Notes: generated by a model not told the origin, from the sequence alone. DNA of 64,000 nucleotides from Sulfitobacter guttiformis (GCF_003610455.1 NZ_RAQK01000001.1:2480001-2544000); one strand, 5' to 3'; shown: positions 54,577-63,595, counted from the first letter of the stretch. A program made the numbers and translations.

Positions 54577-56151
54577 CTATCCATTGCAAAAATACTCGGG
54601 GCGGCCGGTGGCCCAGCGAGGTTTTAGCCTAACACCAACTAGCGCACCTACGGCACTTCTTTCGGTCTTGCTAAGGCCTGTATTACCGCTTTGAACTTGC
54701 CCGTCAACTATCGTCAAAAAGCCGTGTTCGTATAGATAATCACAACCGAATATACATAGTGGGAACACAATGTGCGGATCGAGGCGTTCACTATCGCTGC
54801 ATTGGCTGCGTTTCTTTTTGTGGGCGACAACTAATGCATTTCTGGAATATTTCCGTTGGCAAATTGCACATCGTCGCTTATTCTTTTGGCCAAATATCCA
54901 ATCAGCAAGAATTGACTGTTCTCGCCTCCTAGTCCCAATAGAGGCTTGATCAGTATTACCAATTTTTGAGAGCCGATCCTTGAAGCGATCATACCTTTTT
55001 TCATTTGTCGAATTCTGATCAAAAGCAAGATCGGATGCCAGTGTCACCAAGTAATTTCCACGCCCACCTTTTTTATCAATAAACAATAGTGGCGAGTTGA
55101 ATATTAGCTTTCCAATATTGGCAGAACCCAGCCCCTCTGCCACCAGAGATTTTGTGACTTCAGGTGTAGGTATTGCCCCCCTTCCACGCATGATATTGCA
55201 TAGGATATCTTCTCCGTCACCTAACTCTCCGGGAGTACCTTTGAAGCTGGCTAATCCATCTTCAACGACGAAGTGACGTGATTGCATAATCCACGTGCGA
55301 ATTAAGCTCTCGCTGGGAAATTCCGTATTTGCAGCACGTCGACGCAAGGAATGCGACAGCATTTCAGTGAGGTGGTCCACTCCAATGCTTTCAACGATTG
55401 AGAAAACTTTTTCAGCAGCATTAATTAAGCTGTTCCCATCCGAATTTTCGAAAATATACCAGAGATCTTCCCCCTCCACTGCACTCCATGTTTGCTCGTT
55501 CAATACAATGAGATCTTTTAAAACTTTGAAATCTTCGGTGGTCTTGGGGCCTTTGACATAGCTCAGTTTTCCCAAGCCGACCAAACCCGGAACTTTATAA
55601 GCGGCTTTAAGATGTTTCTTCAGCGACCTCAGCTTTGATTCGTTACAAATTACCCGTGCCTCGTGCTTTGAATAGCTGTTTCTGGTAACCTTTTCCAAGT
55701 TCGCGTGGCAAACTGTGTAGCCCTCGGAAAGCCCTTGGCTTCTGAGGTAGTCAATTATCCCCACCAGTGTCGGGAAATTCCCAATCAAGCTTTTTGTTTG
55801 TAGTTGTTGTAGCAAATCCGGCTCCAACCAAAAGTCTCGTTGGGTGATAACCGCGTCTACCATTTTCGCGATAGGAAGCGGGCCATCAAGATGATCGCGA
55901 TAGTTGCGCTCTATAAGTTGGCGGACACGCTCACGGGTAAGCTCTCCATAATTTTGTCCGAGCGCTTCATAAGTTGGCATGATCTGATCATCTGCGCCAA
56001 ACCCATAATAGTCCAAGATTATTGCATGATTTCGAGTTTGAAGAATTGGGTCAAGTTCCGCCATTTTACGCGGCGTTCCGTCCAATTTTAGTTGACCGGC
56101 TTTTCGTGGAACGTTCACCAAAAACTCTCGGAATTCTTCTTCGATATCCAA
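54577..56151 (-). CDS. HNH nuclease with a sigma region 4-like N-terminus
   Basis: A 524-residue protein. Residues about 47-82 (YYGFGADDQIMPTYEALG, then LTRERVRQLIERN) match the -35-binding helix-turn-helix of sigma70 region 4, including TRERVRQ. The middle is an unnamed domain. The C-terminus has CAICQRKYSRNALVVAHK from residue 428, the AH of an HNH site, then FPLCIFGCDYLYEHG, with CxxC and paired cysteines for zinc. Start TTG at 56151 is supported by AAGGA 7-8 bases upstream. Nucleases of this HNH type occur in defence loci; role here is inferred. Confidence 0.75.
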   Translation of the reverse strand: MDIEEEFREFLVNVPRKAGQLKLDGTPRKMAELDPILQTRNHAIILDYYGFGADDQIMPTYEALGQNYGELTRERVRQLIERNYRDHLDGPLPIAKMVDAVITQRDFWLEPDLLQQLQTKSLIGNFPTLVGIIDYLRSQGLSEGYTVCHANLEKVTRNSYSKHEARVICNESKLRSLKKHLKAAYKVPGLVGLGKLSYVKGPKTTEDFKVLKDLIVLNEQTWSAVEGEDLWYIFENSDGNSLINAAEKVFSIVESIGVDHLTEMLSHSLRRRAANTEFPSESLIRTWIMQSRHFVVEDGLASFKGTPGELGDGEDILCNIMRGRGAIPTPEVTKSLVAEGLGSANIGKLIFNSPLLFIDKKGGRGNYLVTLASDLAFDQNSTNEKRYDRFKDRLSKIGNTDQASIGTRRREQSILADWIFGQKNKRRCAICQRKYSRNALVVAHKKKRSQCSDSERLDPHIVFPLCIFGCDYLYEHGFLTIVDGQVQSGNTGLSKTERSAVGALVGVRLKPRWATGRPEYFCNG

Positions 56152-56416
56152 TCCAAGTTCCTTTCTGAAATGCTAATAGGTTTCAGGTTATAGTGACAAA
56201 TGCCTCGGGATTGTCGAGCAAGTATCGCTGAGTCGATCAAACACCAATATCACTTTTTAATGGAGCGAATGTCTACTCTAGCTTGCTGCATCGCATCATT
56301 CTAGGCAATGCCCGGACGGCGGCTACGGGCCGGAAGCATCGCCTCGAACTGGGTCGAACCACCACAATGCTGTGAAGCGAGACACGGTAAGAGTGAGCCC
56401 TTAGTTGAACGACGAT

Positions 56417-56665
56417 CTAAAACCAGTAGTCCTTCATGCGCTTAAGGAACTCCATATCTTGCAGTAAGAGATTTGAAGCATCGCCAATGACTTAATCAAT
56501 ACTACAACGCGGGCATATCGCGGTTTGCTCATCATGACACCATTGATCGATCTCTGTAGGTGCGAATACCGAGCAGCAATTGAAACAGCCGCATTGGGAG
56601 CTGGCTTCAATCTCAGAGCGGTGGTGAGAAGAGTGGGCGTGGGCAGTTTTGAGTTGATCATCCAT
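56417..56665 (-). pseudogene. Small cytoplasmic protein gene with a nonsense codon
   Basis: The frame gives HHRSEIEASSQCGCFNCCSVFAPTEIDQWCHDEQ and AICPRCSID, then a TAA at 56492-56494, then continues in the same frame with VIGDASNLLLQDMEFLKRMKDYWF and a TAG at 56417-56419. Intact relatives I recall continue IDSVIG across this point, so the stop replaces one serine codon by a single change. Four-cysteine (CGCFNCC, CPRC) pattern, zinc binding likely. The gene is otherwise full length, so the mutation is recent or the sequence has an error. Confidence 0.7.
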
Positions 56666-56929
56666 AGGCACGTAATGGCATAGAATACTTGATACTTTCC
56701 AACGATAGCTTTGCCCCGCATAGCAATCATTTACCACTTTATTGTGCCGCAGGTGGTATCAATAGTCGCTTTCGGGACGCTACAGCGCAGCAGGCGGTTT
56801 CCCGGCGCAGTTTGTAAGCGTTGGTAGTGGCAATGATGAGGCTAGACCCAACATGGAGAGGCATCACCGCTTGTAGCTTATGAAAAGCGGCGTATCCTCA
56901 GTCTAGCAAATAAATAAAAATGGGCAGCA

Positions 56930-58894
56930 ATGAGCACTAAGTCATATTATGCGGCGAGGGTAGAAGAGTTTTTGCTGCTTTCGACAGAAGAGATTGTTGG
57001 GCAACTTGCGATACGGGTTGGATCTGAGCACAGCGGAAATGAAGGTAATCAAATTCGCGCTTGGCGGACACAGATTGGCCTACTCAAAGAAGCACTGACT
57101 GACCCGCAGTGTTCAGATTGGGGGATCTTGCTAGAGCTGCCTCTTCTACGGTTGGGCAGACGTATCGACACCGTTATCCTGATTGGTGATTGCATAGCTT
57201 GTATCGAATTTAAGATCGGATCGGCAAGTTTTGGATCTGGTGATATAGATCAGGCGGTTGATTATGCCCTCTGTCTCCGCGACTTCCATGCAGCTAGCCA
57301 CAATCGCACAATCATCCCAATACTGTGTGCGGACAAGGCGGCTCTTCAACGTGACAGAACACAAATCGAAATTATCGAAGGGGTTAGTCAATGCTTGCTC
57401 GTTAATGGGCTACAGCTTGCTAGAGCTATTGAATTAATTGCGGAGGAAGCTGAGCCAAATCAGATTGATTGGCGCGCTTACGATGCGGCGACTTACAGCC
57501 CCACGCCAGATATCGTTACAGCAGCGCGTGGACTTTATTCGGGTCATACGGTCAAAGAGATCGGGCGTTCAGATGCTGCGGCTGAATCCTTGGAGCGAAC
57601 AGCGGCGCGTCTGAAGGCGATTGCTGATGATGCACGGATACACGGAAAGAAAGTTATTTGCTTTGTTACTGGAGAGCCTGGGTCTGGGAAAACTCTCTTG
57701 GGTTTGGACATGGTGTTTTCAGGAAGTACTGGACGCGATGCTAACGAACCCGCCGCTTTACTGAGCGGCAACAGACCATTGGTGTTTGTCCTCCAGGCTG
57801 CCATTGCTGAGGATGCGCGAAAACGTCTCGGAGTCAAAGCGCCGGAAGCCAAGCGACAATCCCAACAGGCACTTCAAACACTATTGGGCTATCTGAAGGA
57901 CCACGCAGCTCCAGACTCAGATCCACCCGAGAACATCATCGTGTTTGATGAAGCGCAACGGGCTTGGGATGCTGACACCGGACTCAAGCTTCTTGGACGC
58001 GCTAAATCCGAACCTGAGCTGTTCCTAGAGATTATGGGGCGACTGCCTTGGGCTTGCTTGGTATGTTTGGTTGGTCCGGGCCAGGAGATTAACCGCGGCG
58101 AAGGTGGCTTGATGCTGTGGGGCGAGGCGCTCGCAAAATCGCAAGAGTGGACAGCCCACATTTCGGAAATCGCATTAAGAGAACGGAAAGGCTTAATCGG
58201 GCTGTTGGACATCGCAAACGGCGCGGATGTTGCTATCAATCTGGAACCTGAACTTCATCTTCAAACAAACCTCAGAGCCCATAGGAACCATCTTCATGGT
58301 AGTTGGGTTGCTGCGCTGCTCGAAGGGGATATTGAAAGTGCCGCGTCAATTGCGGCTGAAATGGAAAGCCCTCCTGCGTTAGTCACCCGCGATCTTGCAG
58401 AGATGAAAGAATGGCTAAGTCTTCGCAGAAGAGGTGAACAGCGGGTTGGGCTTCTCGCGAGTAGTGGAGCAACTAGGCTCATCGCCGATGGCATCCCTGC
58501 TTCTCCACGATCTGATGACCTCGGAGCGGTTGTGCATTGGTTTTTGAAGCCGAACGGCGATTTTCGGTCATCAAACTCACTTGAGACTCCACTGTCTGAA
58601 TTCGTCTGCCAAGGGCTTGAGATTGATTACGCTGGCTTATGCTGGGGCAATGACTTGATCTGGGAAAACAGAAACTGGCTGCCGCGGAAAATGCGCGCGC
58701 CCAACTGGCAAGTCCTTAAGAAAGAAGATGCCAAACAGTATCGAGTCAACACATATCGCGTTTTGCTTACGCGCGCCCGAGCAGGGACGGTGATCTACGT
58801 CCCGAATGGTGATCCGGGAGATCCCACGCGGAAGCCTTCTGACTTTGAGGGCGTTTTTGAAACTCTTCAGTCCGCTGGATGTTCGGTGATATAG
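56930..58894 (+). CDS. PD-(D/E)xK-like nuclease fused to a DUF2075 helicase
   Basis: A 654-residue protein. Residues 60-115 hold a nuclease-like core: ELPLLRLGRRIDTVILIGDCIACIEFKIG, with D80 and E93-x-K95 in the order expected for PD-(D/E)xK enzymes. Residues 240-650 form a DUF2075/Schlafen-type ATPase: Walker A GEPGSGKT (248-255), Walker B IIVFDEAQRAW with D340 E341, and a motif VI-like RVLLTRARAG near residue 620. Such fusions are frequent in defence islands. Divergent from the HNH gene; the two may act together. Function inferred. Confidence 0.8.
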   Translation: MSTKSYYAARVEEFLLLSTEEIVGQLAIRVGSEHSGNEGNQIRAWRTQIGLLKEALTDPQCSDWGILLELPLLRLGRRIDTVILIGDCIACIEFKIGSASFGSGDIDQAVDYALCLRDFHAASHNRTIIPILCADKAALQRDRTQIEIIEGVSQCLLVNGLQLARAIELIAEEAEPNQIDWRAYDAATYSPTPDIVTAARGLYSGHTVKEIGRSDAAAESLERTAARLKAIADDARIHGKKVICFVTGEPGSGKTLLGLDMVFSGSTGRDANEPAALLSGNRPLVFVLQAAIAEDARKRLGVKAPEAKRQSQQALQTLLGYLKDHAAPDSDPPENIIVFDEAQRAWDADTGLKLLGRAKSEPELFLEIMGRLPWACLVCLVGPGQEINRGEGGLMLWGEALAKSQEWTAHISEIALRERKGLIGLLDIANGADVAINLEPELHLQTNLRAHRNHLHGSWVAALLEGDIESAASIAAEMESPPALVTRDLAEMKEWLSLRRRGEQRVGLLASSGATRLIADGIPASPRSDDLGAVVHWFLKPNGDFRSSNSLETPLSEFVCQGLEIDYAGLCWGNDLIWENRNWLPRKMRAPNWQVLKKEDAKQYRVNTYRVLLTRARAGTVIYVPNGDPGDPTRKPSDFEGVFETLQSAGCSVI

Positions 58895-59271
58895 GCACTC
58901 TGATTAGCCAAAGTGGGAAGGCTGCAATGCCTGCGATTTTGGAGATATATTTAATATTTCCTAGCTGGGCATGATCCCGAGCATTTCGTTTGCTGACGTT
59001 TCAGCCTGAAAATGGTGCGGGTGTATAAATTGAGGCAATGCGAAAGAGGCGATGCAGCGTTTGGATGAAGGCATGCTTAGGTAAGTGCGTTGTCCTGCGT
59101 GTTTGCTGTTTGGGTGATTTCCGGCTGTCCATTCACTGTGTTTGCGTTAGTGTTGTAAACACTGTGTTGAACACAGTCTTTAGAGCGAATATCCAAAAAC
59201 ACACTTTTACGCACACTAAAATTTTTGCACAGTAAACCACTGCAAAATATGACTTATATACAGCCATCTGT
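58895..59271. other. Right end of the element: repeats, no gene
   Basis: Contains palindromes at 59132-59142 (weak), 59158-59168 (AACACTGTGTT) and 59170-59180 (AACACAGTCTT), and the unit CAAAAACACAC at 59194-59204 followed by CGCACACT, matching the left end in order-specific detail. A 65-residue frame covers it but reads across the repeats and is not believable as a gene. Confidence 0.7.
59158..59212 (+). repeat. Right-end arm repeats and palindromic 11-mers
   Basis: AACACTGTGTT, one base, AACACAGTCTT, then CAAAAACACAC and CGCACACT. The pair of palindromes with a one-base spacer also starts at 41467. Direct orientation relative to the left end. Confidence 0.65.
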
Positions 59272-59321
59272 ATTGAAAATCCTCGTGTCGGTGGTTCGAT
59301 TCCGCCCCTGGGCACCATTTA
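59272..59321 (+). repeat. attR: 50-bp direct repeat of the tRNA-Phe 3' end
   Basis: Identical to 41308-41357, from ATTGAAAATCCTC to CCATTTA. The 5' part of the tRNA is absent here, so this is the incomplete copy and the functional gene is at the left side. It marks the right boundary of the element. Confidence 0.95.
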
Positions 59322-59650
59322 AGTATTTGATATATCATACTTTATTTATCCTTTGGGTTTAGTTTGTATCCGTAACCCGCTTTGGGATTACATTGGGGCT
59401 ACACTCAGGTTTTGTTCGTTATTCGATCTAAGAACTTACAAATATCATCGTGCGGAACCGGTCAACGTCCAAGTTATTTTCATATATTTTTGATTAGACA
59501 CGCATGTTATCGAAGGGCGTTTCAAGCTTCAGTCGAACTTTTCAGGAAGCTATCTTAAGCGAGGAAATTCCAAAACTTGCTATCAAACCAAATTTCGATA
59601 TCGGAAAATAGACCAAAATCCTTTTCATAGCCAATGTGAAAGGGAACTAT
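59322..59650. other. AT-rich stretch after attR, 329 bp
   Basis: No convincing gene until the AlpA-like start. It is AT-rich compared with the left chromosome and may be the left end of another inserted element that once used the same tRNA. I find no further copy of the tRNA 3' end in the window. Confidence 0.5.
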
Positions 59651-59827
59651 ATGTTCGACGTAAAACCACTCCTCACCATCAAAGATGTTTGCATGCTTCT
59701 TCAACGCTCCAAAGCAAGCATTTATCGTGACATTGATGACGGATCATTTCCAAAACCTTTGAAGCTTAAAGGCTCGTCCCGGTGGACTATGAGTGATATA
59801 GAATCCCGCATTTCTGGTGCGCGATAA
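59651..59827 (+). CDS. AlpA-like excisionase/regulator, 58 aa
   Basis: A 58-residue MerR-superfamily helix-turn-helix protein: LLTIKDVCMLLQRSKASIYRDIDDGSFPKPLKLKGSSRWTMSDIESRI fits AlpA/excisionase proteins, with the wing in SSRW. These control excision of prophages or islands. The ATG at 59651 has AAAGGGA 5 bases upstream. It is outside attR, so it may belong to a second element or be left over from one. Confidence 0.85.
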   Translation: MFDVKPLLTIKDVCMLLQRSKASIYRDIDDGSFPKPLKLKGSSRWTMSDIESRISGAR

Positions 59828-59860
59828 TATAGAAAATCTGATTGGTTGACGAAACCTGTC

Positions 59861-59881
59861 GGCTCAAGAAAATATTGAGCC
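59861..59881 (+). terminator. Hairpin after the AlpA-like gene
   Basis: GGCTCAA-gaaaata-TTGAGCC, a perfect 7-bp stem 34 bases past the gene end. There is no U-tract, so termination is uncertain. Confidence 0.35.
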
Positions 59882-60021
59882 CAGTGTTCGGATGTCGAAG
59901 GGCACTTATCAGCGCCATTCTGTCAGTCGATTAGCTACAATTAGGGAGGGCCGATCTCACATTGAAACCGCCCCTCCCTACTTTTGTTTGGAATTTTATT
60001 GGCGCCAATCTAATGGACTTT

Positions 60022-60255
60022 CTACCGATTGAAACGATCAATAATTTCAGCAGCTGCGGCCACGTTAAGAGCCTCACGCAGCAGGTCTCGAAATTGATGC
60101 ACAGGAACGCAGGCCTGCTGCAAAGCGGCAAGGTGGTCTGGCAGGCAGAGTTCGAGCCAGCCTTCATGAGGACACCCCTCATCCCAGATCAACTCGGTTT
60201 TCTGCCCGTTCTTAATCCAGCTGTCTGCCTGTGCCAGAATGGTCACGAGCCCCAT
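60022..60255 (-). CDS. Hypothetical protein, 77 aa, possibly a gene fragment
   Basis: A 77-residue acidic helical product with coherent composition: IWDEGCPHEGWLELCLPDHLAALQQACVPVHQFRDLLREALNVAAAAEIIDRF in parts. Codons upstream of the ATG (FLDEKIE) look coding too, up to a stop further back, which suggests a truncated longer gene. I cannot name it. Opposite strand from its neighbours. Confidence 0.4.
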   Translation of the reverse strand: MGLVTILAQADSWIKNGQKTELIWDEGCPHEGWLELCLPDHLAALQQACVPVHQFRDLLREALNVAAAAEIIDRFNR

Positions 60256-60758
60256 TTCGATCTTCTCATCGAGGAAGGCGTTACCACGTATATATTGTGC
60301 TCAGAGTAGCTACTCGCAATTGAAGAGGTTGAGGGCAATCTGGATATGCAGAAATTGCCGACAGGCCGCTAATGGCGCTTATTAGTATCTTGGGGCAGGG
60401 GCGTGAATAATCCTATGGCGTGAGATTTCCGCATGAATATGCGAAGATGGCCCGCCAATCCTGATTTCGATCAGTTCTGCCCGTTTTAGTTTCTGACAGC
60501 CTTGCCGAACAACAGCGACCTAAGAACTACAATCATGTCCCATGAATGTCCCCATTGTCCACCAAATTTGCCTTCTGATGAAGAGGTTATAACAGAAGCT
60601 AAGTTCCGCATAGTTGACCAACACAATATGCGGAAACACCAAAAAAACATAATTTCTGTCACAGTTGAGAACTTGTAGCTTGAAATGAAGCTAAAGGTCT
60701 TCGGTCAAATCAGGACGATCCACGAAACACCATCTATCTTCAATAGAGGGCGACCCAC
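60256..60758. other. 503-bp stretch, one possible tiny ORF
   Basis: A 47-codon frame at 60535-60678 would encode MSHECPHCPPNLPSDEEVIT followed by a basic tail, with a CPHC pair, but no ribosome site. Otherwise nothing recognisable. The segment should contain the MscS-gene promoter at its right end. Confidence 0.45.
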
Positions 60759-62492
60759 TTGGAAAATGTCGGAATAAATCATCCCTTAACTGATGTCCGA
60801 TCAATCCGGTCTGTCTTAGTGAGCCCGGTCCCGTCTTACATAAAACGCTTACTGTCAATTATCGCCCTATGTGTCGCGGCTACGCTGGCGACACCTGATT
60901 TCCTTACGGCACAAGAGGACACAGCGCTCTGGTATGAAACGGAAACCATCAATTCAGGTCTTGAAGCGCCGTCGAAAGATGTGGATCGGAGCTCCCCACG
61001 CGCCGCGCTCAGAAGCTTTCTTGAGCTAATTGAAAAGGGCGATCTTTCAGCTGCCTTACACCTGATGAATCTGTCGGAAATCCCAAAGGAAGAACAACAG
61101 GCTCTTGGTTCGCAGCTTGTGTCCGAACTTGCGTCTATCTTCGACCGCAAGCTCCGGATCAACTGGTCGAGCATTCCGGCTGACCCTTCCGCGCGAACGA
61201 CCGACCGCGCGGAAGGTCAGGCACTTTCGGAGCCTCGGCGAGACTACTTTCTAGAAGATCTCGACGTGGATGGCCAAGTCTACGCTATTCGTCTCTCCCG
61301 CTACGCAGCACAATCCCCTGACGGCGAATTTGGCGACCCTGTCTGGCTTTTCTCTCGAGAAACTGTCGATAATATTGATGTCCTCTACGATGCTTTTGGT
61401 CCAAGAGCCTTTGAGAGCCACATTCCGGGCGCGTTAAAAGCAAGATTCGGCTGGTTGAATCTTTGGGAATGGATCGCCCTCCCATTGCTGTTGGGTGCTG
61501 TCGTGTGTGTCGGCATGCTTACGTCGAAACTTGTCGGCCTCGGCAAATATATATCCAATCGTCGCGTGCTGAGTCACGCATTCGAACGCGCGTCTTTACC
61601 GCTGTCGCTGGTGACAGCATCGATAGCAGCATACTGGCTTCTGGGCTTCATAGTTTCCCTTTCAGGACCGGTCATCGCAGTCATCACACCAGCGTTGGTA
61701 ATGCTGTCTGTTGTTGGTTTCAGTCTTGCCGCGCTGCGCGGAATTGATGCGCTGATCGACCATGTGACCCGCCGCTATCTGGGCGACGATTATGATGCGC
61801 CCAGCTCGTCTGAACGGGAGTTCCACACGTCGATGTATGCTATCCGGCGGATCATCTTGGTGGCCACGGTCGGCTTCTCACTTGTTTTTGTATTGATGCA
61901 GTTCGACATTCTTGCCGACATGGGTCTTACATTGATTGCTTCCGCAGGTGTCTTGACGGTCATCCTCGGTATTGCCGGTCAAACAACGCTCGGGAATATC
62001 GTAGCCTCCCTGCAGATTGCAATTGCGAAGCCTGTGAGGATTGGCGACAGCATACAATATGAAGGTGACTGGTGTATCGTCGAATCCATTTACTTCACGT
62101 TCATAAGGCTGCGTACATGGGACGAAAGACGGATCATAGTACCGGTCAAATATTTTCTTTCCTATCCCTTCAAGAACTGGTCAGTCGTCAATGAACGCAT
62201 GCTCTGTACGATCCAACTTGTTCTTGATCCGATGGCAGAGGTGGCTGTGCTACGCGAGAAATTTGAGGCAATCGCCAAAAGTGATCCCAACGTGATCGAA
62301 CACGATGAAGTCGTGACATATGTTACCTGCCATTCGTCGAACGGGATGACGGTTGAGTTCTTCGCGATGGCTCCAGATCCTTCGACAGCCAGAGTAATTG
62401 AAATGCGCTTGCGCGAAAAACTTGTAGACTTTGTACGCAGGGAGCACCCTGAATGGTGGTGGCGCGAACGCTTCGTCGAAAGCAGAAAGTGA
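60759..62492 (+). CDS. Mechanosensitive channel, MscS family
   Basis: A 577-residue membrane protein. The start seems to be TTG at 60759 with AGAGGG 8 bases upstream; no ATG fits. A signal-like stretch (KRLLSIIALCVAATLATPDF) is followed by a periplasmic domain to about residue 235, then several spans, with the pore helix region ADMGLTLIASAGVLTVILGIAGQTTLGNIVASLQIAIAKPVRIGD, diagnostic for MscS. The C-terminal soluble part is the usual vestibule (YFLSYPFKNWS). Opens on osmotic down-shock. Confidence 0.88.
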   Translation: MENVGINHPLTDVRSIRSVLVSPVPSYIKRLLSIIALCVAATLATPDFLTAQEDTALWYETETINSGLEAPSKDVDRSSPRAALRSFLELIEKGDLSAALHLMNLSEIPKEEQQALGSQLVSELASIFDRKLRINWSSIPADPSARTTDRAEGQALSEPRRDYFLEDLDVDGQVYAIRLSRYAAQSPDGEFGDPVWLFSRETVDNIDVLYDAFGPRAFESHIPGALKARFGWLNLWEWIALPLLLGAVVCVGMLTSKLVGLGKYISNRRVLSHAFERASLPLSLVTASIAAYWLLGFIVSLSGPVIAVITPALVMLSVVGFSLAALRGIDALIDHVTRRYLGDDYDAPSSSEREFHTSMYAIRRIILVATVGFSLVFVLMQFDILADMGLTLIASAGVLTVILGIAGQTTLGNIVASLQIAIAKPVRIGDSIQYEGDWCIVESIYFTFIRLRTWDERRIIVPVKYFLSYPFKNWSVVNERMLCTIQLVLDPMAEVAVLREKFEAIAKSDPNVIEHDEVVTYVTCHSSNGMTVEFFAMAPDPSTARVIEMRLREKLVDFVRREHPEWWWRERFVESRK

Positions 62493-62652
62493 GGTGCTAA
62501 GAGTAAGCTGTCTGACACAATTGGCTTGAAGCATCGCTGAGGTGCAAAGAAAGGCAATCACTGCGATTTGGGCTCCGATAAGCCAATAAGTGCGTATTCC
62601 GGAGTATCCGCCAACCTGTGCTGCGTTGCTGTGAGGCAATGTTTTTCAATTA

Positions 62653-63240
62653 TCAGGTTTGAGGCATTTCGTAATCTATTTTGCTAATGGTTTTGCGCAT
62701 GGACTGTCCCTCGAGTTCGAGGCGGTAAGCGTTGTAAACGATGCGATCGAGGATCGCGTCTGCGAAGGTCGGCTGCCCGATGACGTCATGCCAGGCTTTG
62801 ATGGGCAGCTGGCTGGTAATCATGGTTAATCCGCGTCCATAGCGTCCCTCGACGGTCTCCATGCAATCTCGGCGTTGCGTGGCGGTCAGCCGGTCTGGCC
62901 CCCAGTTCTTGAGGATCAGCAGGGGTGCTTTCGTGGTTCTGCGGAACAAGCGGGGGAAGCGCCCGTCCATTGCCCGGCAGGCGATTGCAAATTAATCTGC
63001 CGTGAGGGGCCATGAGCCAGCTCCGCCTATTCGAAGAGGCCCGGCATTCTCTTGTAGACCAAGATGACGCCGTCGAGACAGGCCGCTTGCGCCGATGAGC
63101 AGCCGAGCCAGGTCTTGCCGCCCCCCGAAGAAGTTAAAGGCGCGCACGTTGCTGGTGATCCAGTCTGGTAAGGTTTCGGTCCAGGTCGCTTCGGCATGGG
63201 TTTAGTTTGAGGCGCCGAGCGTCGCGACAAACAGTTGCGC
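62653..63240 (-). pseudogene. IS21-family IstB remnant
   Basis: Broken IstB ATPase. One frame gives GRFPRLFRRTTKAPLLILKNWGPDRLTATQRRDCMETV, then ITSQLPIKAWHDVIGQPTFADAILDRIVYNAYRLELEGQSMRKT, the C-terminal half. Upstream, in another frame, is GGGKTWLGCSSAQAACLDGVILVYKRMPGLFE (in parts), the P-loop region, ended by a stop and a frameshift. The N-terminus and IstA are absent. An old transposase helper fragment. Confidence 0.85.
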
Positions 63241-63595
63241 TGTGGCACCTCCCTTGCCTGGGATCAATCACATCGATGGCGTGCTCAGCATGATCTTGGG
63301 TATGTTCTATAGACGAGGATTTGTGGAGCTATTTCAAATTGCCGGAGTTTAAAGTTCTTTGCGTTGATGCCATGTCGCATGCCTGACCGACGCTGATAGC
63401 CTGTGAGACTTGCGGTGTTTGAGCAAGCGCGGCGCGAACAAACCGCAGACATCGCTTATCCAAGCCCAAAATATTGACAGCTTTCTATTTCGGCGAGGTG
63501 AAAGTGATGTCCAGCCTCAAATTCGCCAAAATCATGGTTCTAAAACAGTATTGGTTAACAAGAATCGTCAGTTAGAAATTATCGGGAGCAGCACG
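63241..63595. other. 355-bp stretch with no gene seen
   Basis: Lies between the IstB remains and the GAF gene. No reading frame has a recognisable product. It should contain the GAF-gene promoter; a GGGAG ribosome site is at 63584-63588. Confidence 0.5.

Larger units (their letters stand above)
41308..59321. mobile_element. 18-kb integrative element at tRNA-Phe with its own HUH/AAA+ replication-like module
   Basis: Bounded by perfect 50-bp repeats of the tRNA-Phe 3' end. It carries a full-size tyrosine integrase, a second small tyrosine recombinase, an HUH-type Rep-like gene, a AAA+ ATPase and several genes of families usual on Rhodobacterales plasmids (DUF6641, DUF3768, DUF6626-like). Both ends hold the same short repeats. 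No relaxase of conjugative type, type IV secretion or phage structural genes are seen, so it is an integrated plasmid-like or satellite-like element. Cargo includes nuclease genes that look like defence. Confidence 0.9.

Noticed and set aside
56434..56730. 98-residue frame in the region of the nonsense-carrying gene
   Set aside because: It is the +1 frame of the zinc-type gene and only appears because the true frame is broken.
59038..59235. 65-residue plus-strand frame at the right end
   Set aside because: Runs across the end repeats; product has no sensible composition.
41308..59321. Classical prophage or conjugative element
   Set aside because: No terminase, capsid, tail, lysis, type IV secretion or MOB-relaxase genes are visible inside the att repeats.
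59962..60309. 115-residue plus-strand frame opposite the 77-residue gene
   Set aside because: The minus-strand frame has more protein-like composition; only one can be real and neither is certain.
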